Of a stretch of DNA of 59,078 bases, positions 22,576 to 32,500 are shown piece after piece; the first letter of the stretch is position 1; every line of letters starts with the position of its first letter. Both the position numbers and the translations under genes were made by a program. The notes under the pieces are model-generated. The model made no database searches and was not told where the DNA came from. It saw only the letters and a list, made by a program, of their open reading frames with translations. Source of the stretch: Candolleomyces eurysporus (Eukaryota > Basidiomycota > Agaricomycetes > Agaricales > Psathyrellaceae); contig JANBPK010001227.1 in the NCBI GenBank assembly GCA_027579435.1, positions 1-59,078 on the forward strand, given 5' to 3'.

Positions 22576-22914
22576 AGTTCCATCTCGCGATCTGAAGGGC
22601 CAACCGCTCAGAATATTGTCTACACAGCCTTTGCGCCTCTTACCTATTCAAATGCATACTAGCTAGCTGCCTGGTTAATTCTCTTGCTTACTCTCTTGTC
22701 TCGTTAAATCTTCAATCTTACCGGAAATTTCTATCGCTTTCCTAACACCTAATCTTTGGCCAAACGTCAGTTGTCCTCTAGAACATTCTTCTGTCCCTCA
22801 AGCTGTTCCGATTTACTCTCGACCTCATTCTCTCGGAAGCGCCTCGTTTGGAGCGCGTTCGTACTATCCTCGCAATTCCTCACTGTCGCTGTGTGCAAAT
22901 CCACTATTTGATCA

Positions 22915-24407
22915 TCAACTTCCGACAAATTGTGCATACCTACTAATGCTTAAACAATTTACCTTTTTCAATGTGAGAAATCTTTCCATCTGCTGGGTAG
23001 TGCAAAAAANCTCACCATCTCTCCAGAATGACCCAAGCGGAGGATGATCTAGCTGCGCGGTGCTCAGACGAAATCGGATGCATCGCAAATCTCGCAGACA
23101 CTGAGATGCAGAGGGGCAGCGTGCATCTTTGTTTTTGAGAATACCATCGAAAAATGAGCCGATCTCAGGGATCATCGCCTCCATATTCTGCGAGCGAGAA
23201 TGAGACCATTCAAAGTCGTTGCCGTTGAGAGCTGATGAAAAGACTCACCCTTGTCCATTCTTGCAAAGTATTAGTGAGACACTTCACATCCTCTTCGAAC
23301 GGATTGCACAACTCCCCCGGCAACAAACCAAGAGCGTGGAGGGGCAGTCTGTCTCCTCTTGGAACACGAACTTTGGTTACGTCCGTATCTTCTGGGAAGA
23401 TGACGCTCGCATCGAAGTCGATAAATGCATACTTGACGACGTCCGGAGCTCTGGTGTTGGGTATCTTGAGTTCATACCTCCCAATCTTGTTGATGACGAC
23501 ATTATTCTCTGCAATGTCTCCGTGCGCGATTCGTTTTTCGTGCAGGAATTCAAGACCCTAGGATTTGTAGGATGGATGAAGATCAGGAATTAATCAGTAA
23601 TAGGGATTACACGGAAGTAAATACCTCGAAGAACACTTCAGCGATATCGAACATCTCGGAAATGCTTTTGAATGGATCGCGGATACTGAAAGCGTCAGCA
23701 CCCCATCTGTAAAACCGGTCGGGAGCGTCAGAGAACAGGACTGCGGTTGTAGCACATACTGACCTTGGTAAAACCACAAACACCAGTCCATTGAAGGAGA
23801 AATAGTCAAGGACCGGAAGCGTATGGTTCCGTAAATCGCATCGTGCCGCCGGAGTGTTCAGGCGTTGGTAAACTTTCAGTTCGTCGGAGTGTGTCGGTCC
23901 AGATGCCAGCCTACGATCGTAGAGAGTAAGCATGAATATCCCAAGTTATTGAAGAGGGAGGCACTCAACCGAATCATAACTTCGCGACCTTCTGCATCTC
24001 TCGCTGGCCATACTCGATAAGTCTACCAGTGAGCCGCCATCAGGGTCAGCATATGAATAGATTACGATGCAGAAACACCTCACCTGAATCTTGTAGAAGT
24101 CGAGCTCACATTCATGCGTGTAAACGCGTCGAGCGAATGGATATGTGTCATCCTGGGATGCCTTAGGCGATGCAGGAGGCCTCACAGCATGAGTGCCCCT
24201 TGGCAAGACATATAGATGATAACCGTGCGGTTCAAAGAATGGCGCAAGGTAGGTCCAGTTCTTGGCAGCCATGAAGTACTGCTCATTAAAGTCAATGTCC
24301 AGTTTGAGCGTCCACGACTCCTCCAAATCATTTGTAAATGGTTTGGAGGACTCGGAAAACGACGTCAAGCCCTGCGGCAAGGGCAATTCGAGTTTTACAA
24401 TGTTCAT
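22915..24407 (-). CDS. Kinase-like protein of a basidiomycete family, copy b (intact)
   Basis: Exons 24407-24084, 24022-23970, 23910-23764, 23706-23625, 23557-23249 and 23187 to about 22915 join in phase. An N-terminal region with LAPFFEPHGYHLYVL is followed by WPARDAEGREVMIRLAS, where the ATP-binding Lys position seems to be Arg, then RNHTLPVLDYF, the helix SISEMFDIAEVFFEGLEFLH, a catalytic loop HGDIAENN (HGD in place of HRD) and IDFDAS in place of DFG. The C-lobe contains NPFEEDVKCL. Basidiomycetes carry expanded families of such divergent kinase-fold proteins; activity is doubtful here. The last exon end is uncertain because of the N at 23010, and an additional upstream exon is possible because the frame stays open above the ATG. 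Confidence 0.7.
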
Positions 24408-24843
24408 GAGGTTCTGTTCGAGTTTGTTAGCGTACCGGGAGGTGGAGGCAAACGTAATGGAGTCGGAATTCCCGGGGGTCCTGGCTGCAGGACGAACTGC
24501 ACCTTATATATGTCGCCGGAAGAAGGTGGGCACGGCCGATCACCATCGTTGCAACACAAAGGAGAAGGCCGAGTGGCCACGTTGTTAGAGTGGCCAGCTA
24601 CACCGTCGTTGTCAGTGGCCGGCAAAGTTCAAGTTTATTTTTCCTCACAATGGATCTGTAAGTAGCCGGTGTAATTTGCCATGAAGTTGAGAAGTGCAAT
24701 TGGCCGAACACTCACAGTGATTTCGCAATGACCGTCAAGTGACTACAAAGGGTGTCCGTGGCAATGGTGTCCTTCAGACAACTATTTAACCAGGGGGCTT
24801 TCTTCATATTACTGGCGTGCTTCAACTCCCCTTACGCGCAAGC
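24408..24843. promoter_or_regulatory. Divergent promoter region with TATA-like element
   Basis: Lies between the kinase-like gene (minus) and the small SH3-like gene (plus). TATTTAA at 24783-24789 sits about 60 bases before the ATG at 24844 and resembles elements upstream of the related genes at 39-41 kb. A Pro-rich minus-strand frame at 24404-24625 may be part of a first kinase exon but has no clear splice link. Confidence 0.45.
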
Positions 24844-25170
24844 ATGGCCTCAACGGTAGGTCCTATTTGTGCGCTCCTTGTCACTGAGAGCTGACCAGCC
24901 TTGTAGACGACCGACGCCAAATTCAGAGACGAAACCTCCGTGAAATTCACGCGTGAGTACAAGGCCTGGATTCTCAATGACAAGACTGGGAAGAACGATA
25001 CAGAGCATACGGTCACGACAGGGCAGACTGGCACTGTGCTGTCCTCTATGCCTTCCAGCGGTCGATATACTGGCTATGTCGGCAGACGATACACTGTCAT
25101 GCTTCACGGTCTATCGTCGCATATCACTTTAGTTGCCGTAGAGGAGGAGCTCCTAGATCACGCACAGTAG
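24844..25170 (+). CDS. Small SH3/KOW-like protein D, 91 aa
   Basis: Exon 1 is only four codons (ATG at 24844, MAST), then an intron (24856-24906, GTAGGT to TTGTAG) and exon 2 to the TAG at 25168-25170. The sequence reads as alternating beta strands: TSVKFTREYKAWIL, TVTTGQTGTVLSSM, YTVMLHGLSSHITLVAV and a final EEELL. The Gly-rich GQTGTV turn plus the ending V-x-EEELL match the plan of the three small genes at 39.1-41.6 kb (GTEGLV or GTHAVC, then VPxxxL). I infer a compact SH3- or KOW-like barrel of unknown function. Its 3' end lies tail-to-tail with a kinase-like relic. Confidence 0.65.
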
Positions 25171-25870
25171 TCTTTAAGTAGTTCTCGCAGTAATTCAGGA
25201 GCGGGTAAGCAAAAGGGTCGAGGGCGTTTGTGACGGCGTTCTGCTCTACGATATCGCAATGAGCCATTCAATTTTCGTGGAGAAAGTCCAAACCCTGAAG
25301 CATGTGAGTAGTAAGAAGTATTCCGGTGAGATTGTTGAAAGCGGCCAAACACCTTATAATGGTACCATCCAAACGGCGTCTAGTCAGAAATGTGCTAGGT
25401 ATTCGCTGAAAAAAGCTTGCAATTGCCCAACTTGGCAAATCACGAACATCAAACCGTCGAAAGTGAGAAAATCGAGCACGCGCGGGGTGTGGTTCTGCAA
25501 TCTTTCCTCGCAGCAGAAATATTTAGACGCTGAAAATCCTGAGTTCGTCAGATGGAATAGGGCCAGAAACTAGATTGCATCTGCCACGCCAGCTTCTAAT
25601 CTAGCGAGAGCAATGAGCAGAGAGCTACTCCGCTGAATGACAACCTCGTGTACTACCTCGTGTACTTGGACATCTCTGGCTGGCCAAAATACCCGCCCTG
25701 GACGCCAGGCATTAACTGGGCTCGCTACTGCCAGTGAAGGGCCCCGCGAAGCGTACCTAGCCGATCCCATTGCCACCTGAGGTTCCACCTCGTCGAAGTG
25801 TTGGCAGCGAGCATATGGATAGCACTTCACCGAGTCATGCTGAGTTATACTCGTACAAGTGATATACACG
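25150..25870 (-). pseudogene. Kinase-like gene, copy c, relic
   Basis: Two blocks of the kinase-like family survive on the minus strand. One near 25695-25640 reads VFWPARDV then HEVVIQR. The other near 25300-25235 reads GLDFLHEN, a TGA stop, then MAHCDIVEQNAV, matching GLEFLHEKRIAHGDIAENN of the intact copy. The stop lies in the catalytic loop and the HGD glycine is Cys. The C-lobe is absent; the relic is cut off where gene D ends. It is the third and most decayed copy in this array. Confidence 0.65.
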
Positions 25871-26366
25871 AGAAGCCAAAAATGATGTGTAGGACCATCT
25901 TTGTTGGTCTCAAGCTCCTACTTAGCTGACTTCAAAGTCCCACCGATCATGCCCGTGCTTCTAAGAACGGATGATCCGAGGGATGAATGCGGTAAACGAA
26001 GCAAGCTTCACAACCCGTATCCCGGATAATGGCATTGAACTCAAGGGGGAACAGAAAGGCGAGAGAGGTCGCAATGAGCCACAGTCGGTTTCTGTGCCGC
26101 GTCAGTATTCCCAAGCCAGGGCTCCCGAGCTCCAGATACGAGCTTTCGATGAGGAGGAGAGTTCTTACGGTAAAGGTACAAGACAAAAGTGAATGATCGT
26201 ATTGTGTGCAACAACACACCTTCCGAGTTTGCACGATCAGCGAACGATGACGTCGGTTTGAAAGTGGTTTGGTATAATACAGCTGGTACAATGGATGGGC
26301 CCGAAGTGGTTCCATGTGACCGTCGAGGAATTGCATTGAGAAACACAGGTTACAACTTAGACGGCT
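25871..26366. other. Intergenic region upstream of kinase relic
   Basis: About 500 bases. A minus-strand frame has a hydrophobic, Leu-rich run (LWLIATSLAFLFPLEF near 26060), which could be a membrane-protein scrap, but no complete exon structure was found. Confidence 0.3.
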
Positions 26367-26875
26367 TCAAACTTCAGCGGCCTTCGAGACGAGGGTCTAA
26401 TTAGTCGATAATCAGTAATCTAATCCGGCCAACGTCCGCACGTCGGGCTCACCTGGAGGCCGGTGGGGTTGGCGCCGAGGAGATCGCCCTTCTTCTCACC
26501 ATCCTTGAAGTAGATAAATGTGGGCATCTGTGGAAGGTAGAGGAAGAAAGAAAGGTTCGGTTCAAAATGCCTCAGTCGTGTGCAGCAGGTACTCACTGCT
26601 CGGATCCCAACTTCCCGCGAGATTTCTTCTTGTTTGTCAACATCCACCTTGTAGAATTCAACACCGGAGTGTTTTGAATCTGCAGCCATTTTCTCGAAAA
26701 TCGGGGAAATGAGTCTGCAGGGGCCACACCATGTAGCCCAGAAATCAATAACAACGGGCTTTCCGCTGCTGATCTAGAAGACTTGGTCAGAATGGATTTC
26801 AGAATGCTCGTAGTTATTGGGTGAACGCACGATTCTCTTGAAGTCGTCGAAAGATTTGATCTCGGTGACAGACAT
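26367..26875 (-). CDS. Thioredoxin, classical paralogue
   Basis: Four exons (26875-26831, 26773-26597, 26527-26453, 26396-26367) splice in phase to 108 aa, the usual cytosolic thioredoxin length. It starts MSVTEIKSFDDFKRI, has VVIDFWATWCGPC with the buried Asp present, the cis-Pro segment MPTFIYF, and ends GLQTLVSKAAEV. It should be a general NADPH-dependent thioredoxin reductase substrate that reduces ribonucleotide reductase, peroxiredoxins and similar partners. The exon boundaries fall at the same places as in the atypical thioredoxin at 17.9-18.6 kb, so the two are paralogues by duplication. They sit at the two ends of the kinase-like array, in the same orientation. Confidence 0.92.
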
Positions 26876-27241
26876 TGCGTTGGATGGTTTGGGTTGCAGT
26901 TGAGCAAGAAAGAAAGCAGTAGAGCTGGTTTTATACTGATCACGCTTGATATAGCGAAACTGCTTGGTGATCGATCACGTGTTTCCACCTGACAAAGCTC
27001 CGAGATCGCGAGACCGACCGAGGCTGCGCACAAGGTTGCGGGCTGAGGAGGGCTGTGAAATGAAACCTAATATGAAGGTAAGCATCGGGATGTTCATGTA
27101 ACCGTTCATGTTACCTTTCAATCTCGGGTAGAAGCTTACTGAGCTGAACCGTGACCATTGGCAGCGATTGCGAGCCTCTTCAAAATAGAGGACGAGTCTT
27201 GGCGTCATAATTCGTCAACTGTACTAATGACATTACTAATC
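26876..27241. promoter_or_regulatory. Upstream region of classical thioredoxin
   Basis: About 370 bases between the thioredoxin ATG and the stop of the RS-domain gene, both on the minus strand. No exon seen; the thioredoxin promoter must lie here. Confidence 0.4.
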
Positions 27242-28517
27242 TCATCCAAATCGTTGTTTAGCAAGCTGTTGGAACATGTCCATAGTCGCCTGTAAGGCGT
27301 GTCAGTTCAGGTTACAGAGCTTTGAGTGAGAAGCAGTGAAATAGCCGAACCTTTTCCTTTTCTCTGCGTGCTGTGACTCGTTCCTGCATTGCAGCCACTT
27401 CTTCGCTTCGTTTGGCTTCATATCGTTGTTTACCAGCATCTCGTCGAGCAATTCTTCAACCAACAAATTAAAAATGAGGCAACTTCCCAGTTCAGGTCCA
27501 CTTACTGCGCCTGGAAACTATCTCCCCCTCCGAGCAATGTTGATTCGTCGGCCTCCAAACCATCATCTCCTCGCTCTCGGAACGCTCGGTCATTTTCTCT
27601 CTTCGCTCTCTTCTTCTCAAGCATAGCTTCCCTGCCCACTGGACGAGGCCCGACCATATCTTCAATTCGTTCCTTGGCCTCCAGCTTATCTCGTTTGCGT
27701 TTGTACTTGCGCGCCTCGGCTTCTTGCTCTGCTTCTAGCTCCTTCGCTAGCGTAATGTCAGAGACTGAGGGTAACGTGGGCCCTTGTATTCGAGAGCCGC
27801 TTGGACGTGAAGATGATGGTTCGGGGCTTGACTCGTCGTCTCGAACAGCGCGACCGTACGTTGCAGCGCCTACAGCTTCTCGTGTGGCCCGGATAGCACT
27901 AGTATCCGCGTTACTTTTGGAAGCGAATGCCCACTTATATGAAGTGTTGGAAGTTGCGGACAAGGTTCCTGGATCGAGCCCGCGGTAGAATTTGCCTGTG
28001 GAACTGGTTAAACCCTGACTTGGAAGCGGTGGTTCGAGTGGAGCGCACTGACTAGACAGCTTTCCCCTGTTCCATGCCTGTCGAGAATGAGAATCAATAG
28101 TTTAAGTTTCATGAATAGATGTACTGCACCTTTACGAACTTTCGAAAGTAGCTGTTTCACAATTAGGAAACACTAGACCAGCAATGGAGACTGCGCACCT
28201 TCTGGCACGTTCACCAGACAGCTCATCGAAATACTGCAAATGGGAGTTTAGACGGGACCAACTGCCAGGAAGCATAAGTTACTCACCTTGCTCTTCTCCT
28301 CTTTCAACCATAGCCTGAATTCATCACTCTTTTGAAAGTAGTCCCGTTCGGTGAGAGGTGAAGCACCGCTAGGCAGTTCGACTTGGCGTTCAGGTGATCT
28401 AGACCTTCGTTCGTCCGAACGGTCTCTAGAGCGATCCCTGGACCTATCTCGAGACCTACGCCTTACCCTCTCTCTTGACCTTGACCTTGACCTGGATCGA
28501 TGACGGTGTGAAGGCAT
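27242..28517 (-). CDS. RS-domain protein, probable splicing-associated factor
   Basis: Six exons (28517-28287, 28233-28199, 28151-28130, 28077-27506, 27453-27351, 27289-27242) join in phase to 336 aa. The N-terminus is an RS domain (alternating RS, RD and RE from residue 5 to ~45). Then comes a conserved helical block: [38 protein letters not shown] central charged helix follows with [20 protein letters not shown], a block conserved in eukaryotic RS proteins, and the protein ends [15 protein letters not shown] domains act in pre-mRNA splicing complexes; the precise role is inferred. The start codon lies 185 bases from that of NOP10 on the opposite strand. Confidence 0.8.
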
Positions 28518-28702
28518 GGCGGTTGGTAGTCGGGTCAGGCGGAGATGCGCGCGTTCGGGCGCCTCAAGGAAAGGTGTTGTCAAACAAGAGCAAACACATG
28601 ATATTTTGCGCTCAGCCTGCTGTTTTCAACGTTGGTCTCGACCGTCCATCCACAGCACAGTCCACCGTTGCGAAAAGGTCTGAGCCGCCCAAAAGGACCA
28701 CC
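28518..28702. promoter_or_regulatory. Bidirectional promoter, RS protein / NOP10
   Basis: Only 185 bases separate the two divergent ATGs. Both genes have RNA-processing roles, so shared transcriptional control is plausible; no TATA box is seen. Confidence 0.5.
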
Positions 28703-29005
28703 ATGCATTTGATGTACACATTAGATAGCAATGGCAATCGGGTCTATACCCTCAAAGTGCGTCCTTGTTTGATCTTGAATGTCTGTCGACTGATACTGAT
28801 TTACCGCCCCAGAAAAAGACTGACGATGGCAAACTGGCCAAGTCTGCTCATCCTGGTACGCTTCACCGAACTATTTTTCGGAGCATCGTCCTCTAAAAGT
28901 TTAACAGCACGGTTCTCGCCGGATGACAAGTTTTCACGCCATCGCGTTACTATCAAAAAGCGTTATGGTGTTCTTTTGACACAGTTGCCTGCGAAGCCAA
29001 TGTAA
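28703..29005 (+). CDS. NOP10: H/ACA snoRNP subunit Nop10
   Basis: Three exons (28703-28756, 28813-28855, 28908-29005) splice to 64 aa. The protein starts [17 protein letters not shown], continues with [22 protein letters not shown] and ends [23 protein letters not shown], a near-canonical eukaryotic Nop10. Nop10 binds the pseudouridine synthase Cbf5/dyskerin and is required for H/ACA ribonucleoprotein activity on rRNA and snRNA in nucleolus and Cajal bodies. All key segments (YTL strand, HPARFSPDD, RHR helix) are present and there are no lesions. Confidence 0.96.
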   Translation: MHLMYTLDSNGNRVYTLKVRPCLILNVCRLILIYRPRKRLTMANWPSLLILVRFTELFFGASSSKSLTARFSPDDKFSRHRVTIKKRYGVLLTQLPAKPM

Positions 29006-29329
29006 ATATCGTTCTTGGCACCTATGAGACACACCGTTATACCTTTGCCTCTCTCGGAGGGGGCGACACAGGCTTTTCAGATTCCTGACCCCATAGAACT
29101 GAGCCGACCCCAGACCAATAACCTTCGACATGTGCAGGTGAGACGCTTGGGGCCAGGCGCGCAAGCCTTGAGGCCCCCATGTTGTCATTTGGCGCTTGTT
29201 GTATCCGTGATGATCACCATGAGTCGGCCACGAGCACTTGAGTCTTGGAGAGCAAACGAAGCAAAATATCGCAGCGTCTGTGGTTTGAACTCCCCTCCAT
29301 TGAGCAGCATTAGAATGGAGCAAAAATAT
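29006..29329. other. Spacer between NOP10 and tRNA gene
   Basis: About 320 bases, no supported gene. It includes the NOP10 3' end and sequence downstream of the tRNA. A run of five A at 29322-29326 lies just beyond the tRNA 3' end; read on the tRNA strand it is five T and can serve as the Pol III terminator. Confidence 0.4.
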
Positions 29330-29400
29330 TCCGATACGGGGAATCGAACCCCGAGCTACCGCGTGAAAGGCGGTAATGTTAGCCGTTACACCATATCGGA
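29330..29400 (-). tRNA. tRNA-Glu (anticodon UUC)
   Basis: On the minus strand a 71-nt cloverleaf is visible. The acceptor stem pairs TCCGATA with TATCGGA. The anticodon loop reads CTTTCAC with anticodon TTC, flanked by the complementary CCGC and GCGG. The T arm has GGGGTTCGATTCCCC. The A box is weak but recognisable (TGGTGTAACGGC) and the B box is GGTTCGATTCC. No intron. It lies between NOP10 and SMC4, and a T run follows its 3' end. Confidence 0.95.
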
Positions 29401-29560
29401 GGTGTAAGGAGGCACAATCAACCGTCCATATTCCCATGCGAGGAAAACGCAATAAACGAGGACGTGACTGGACGCGTCTCGAAAATCAACCAGCCCTCGT
29501 ATTCATCAACCACATTATCCGTTTTCCACTCGAGCGTACACCCTTTCCTCAATACCAACA

Positions 29561-32500
29561 ATGCCTCCAAGGCGCTCCTCACGCGCTCCTAGCGCGAAAC
29601 CCGAAGCGCCGCCACCAGCAGAGACAGCTCCCGCAAAGCGAAAGCGCAAGACTACCGAGGACAACGACGACGCCAGCGACGCGAAATCCGCACCCAAGAC
29701 ACGAAGGGCATCCTCCAGCAAACCCCCATCGAAAGCAACTACCACTAGACGCGTCTCCAACAGAAGCAAAGCCTCGCTGCCTGATGTCGCAGAGTCGGAT
29801 GAAGCAGAGTCGGATGCTCCCCCTGTCAGGAAGAAGTCGCGGCCCTCGGCCGAAAGCGATCTTAGGGGTGACGAGGACGATGTAGAGGCTGAAGAAGAAG
29901 TAGCTCCCTCGAAGGGTAAAGGGAAGAAAGCGATGCAGGTGGACGATGAGGACGAGGAAGAGGGAGAGGCCCCTGCGCCTTTGCCCAAACGCCGAACCTC
30001 CAGTCGACAACCAAGTGCTGGACCGTCACGGCGTGCCAGCAGCTCTACCGNGGCGCGAGGTGGTCGGAAAGTGCGCGTGGCGTCTGTAGCAGAGACCGTC
30101 GCAGAAGAAGACGAGGACGAGGAGGAAGAGAAACCCGCACCCGCCAAGAGACGTGGTGGTCGAGCAGCGAAGCAGGTTCAGGACTCGGACGAGGAGGCTC
30201 AGCAATCTGAGGAAGAAGACGCGTACGAATCGGACAAGCCCAAGCCCAAAGGCCGTAAAGGCAAGGCCCCTGCTCGCTCATCCAAGAAACCCTCCAAGAA
30301 GGCCCCCCAGAAGGTCGTTGTCGTCGAGTCTTCTCAGGATGAAGAAGAAGATAGCGACAGTCCGCCTCCTGCTGCTCCGCCAAAGACACCCAAGAAGGAA
30401 CCCGCTAGCCCAGTCAAACCGTCCCAGGCTCAGCAACACGGTGAAGAGGAAGAAGAGGAGAAATCTCTCTTTGACCCAATTCCCATTCCCAAACCCGCTG
30501 ATCTTCCTCAGCCTATGGAAGAGGAACCGCAGGGACCTAAAGCACGATTGGTTATTCACAAATTGGCTCTGGTCAACTTCAAGAGTTATGCTGGACGCCA
30601 GGAAATTGGACCCTTCCACAAGGTATTTCTTTGAGTCTTTCCAAACGAAAAGTGCAGCGGAGCTGACAGTTTGACAGTCATTCTCAGCTATTGTTGGGCC
30701 GAATGGCTCTGGAAAGTCAAACACCATTGATGCTCTTCTCTTCGTCTTTGGCTATAGGGCATCTAAGATGCGTCAGGGCAAAGTCTCAGAACTCATTCAC
30801 AATTCCGCTCGGTATCCTGATCTCGAAGAGTGCAGCGTCGAAGTGCATTTCCGCGATATCATTGACATGGTATGTACTTGGCCCCTATTGCAACGATACA
30901 CTCGGTAATTTGTCCTCCAGCCCGGACCCGATGAATTTGAAGTCATTCCTGGATCGAGGCTAGTCGTTGCCCGAACGGCGTTCAAGAACAATCAAAGCAA
31001 GTACACCATCAATGGCAAGAATTCGAGCTACAAAGAAGTCCAGGCTCTGCTGAAAGGTCGCGGTATTGACTTGGACCACAATCGGTTCCTTATCTTGCAG
31101 GTACGTGCGGTGTACTATTTTTCGTTCGCGTGTCCTGACAGTTCACCAGGGTGAAGTTGAGTCCATCGCTCAAATGAAGCCCAAGGCGCCGTCAGAGCAT
31201 GAAGATGGTCTTCTCGAGTACCTCGAGGACATCATCGGCACCTCATCCTATAAGGAGCCCATTGATGATGCTCTTACAAAATTGGAGCAGTTGCAAGAGG
31301 ACAGGCAGACCAAGCTGAACCGACTTCGACTTGTGGAGAAGGAGAAGCTCGCTTTGGAAGAACAGCGACGTGAAGCTATCAACTACTACAAGCTGAAGAA
31401 TGACCACATCAAAGCTCAGTCTCTGCTCTTCCAGTATATGATTTGGAAGTGGTTGGAACAGCATACGGCTTTGGAGAAAGATCATGTCAGTCATATTCTT
31501 TCTTCTCGGTAGCGTCCGTCGTCCTGCAACTAACATGGTGATATCTAGGCCAAGTACACGAAAGAACTGGAGAATGAGACCAACCGCAACAAGCAGGATA
31601 TTGAGCATCTTGAAGACCTTCAAAAGCATTACGACGAGATCGAGGAGGCTTTCCAGGTATGCCAGACTCCTAAATCGCGTTGTATAAGGTTGCTCACAGT
31701 TGTGTAGGAAATCGAACAAGAGGCTGTGAAGGGTACCAAGGACCTCAAAGAGATGGACAAAAAGGTGGTTGGTCTCGAGGAGAAGCAGAAGCATGCTGAG
31801 AGTCGGTATAAGAAGCTGAAGAAATCGGTTCAAGATGTAAGTTTTCTGGTCGTGGACCTTCCTCATTGCTCGTTGGTATTGACCCTCTCTATCTAGGATA
31901 CAAAGGCGCTGAGGAACGCCGAAGAGGCTGACAAGGACTCGACACACACCCTAGAGAAGCAACGTCGCGAGCTTACAACACACAAGGCAAAGCTCGAGGT
32001 GGAGGAAGCCGAGCTGGAGAAGATCCAAGAGAGCTTACGCGGTAAGATATCGATCATCCCATCCGTAGTCCATGCACCATCGAACTCATTCATTTTTCTT
32101 GGAAGGCAAAACACAGGTGTTCCACGACCAGATCCAGAAGAAGCAGAAAGAGCTTCAGCCATGGAAAAGCAAAATTGATGCGGCTGAAGCTGCTATAGAA
32201 ATTCGGGCAGGCGAGCGCGATACTCTCAAAGATCGAGCCGAGAAACGCAGAGGAGCTTTGAATGAGGCTGAAGCGACTTTGGCCGACTTGGTGAAGGAAC
32301 AAGGAGCCAGAGTAAATATACCATTCTGCACTCTGATTTTACTCCAACGTTACTGACTTCGCCCCTATAGAGTGATGAGCAAAAGGGCTTCAAGGACAAG
32401 AAGGATCGGTTGAAGCAAGATATTGCGAACGCTGGTCAGAGAGTTGAGGTCAGTCGATCGTCGAGGAGTTTGGAGAGCGTTTTTCTGATTTTCAATTCGT

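Noticed and set aside
25947..26336. Minus-strand frame with a hydrophobic run that might be a membrane-receptor fragment
   Set aside because: Only one hydrophobic segment is visible, frames conflict, and no family motif was recognised.
29515..30147. Ser-rich minus-strand frame opposite the SMC4 N-terminus
   Set aside because: Antisense of the Lys/Glu/Ser-rich tail; no independent evidence.
31243..31947. 234-codon minus-strand Leu-rich frame inside SMC4
   Set aside because: It is the antisense image of coiled-coil codons and spans real introns of SMC4.
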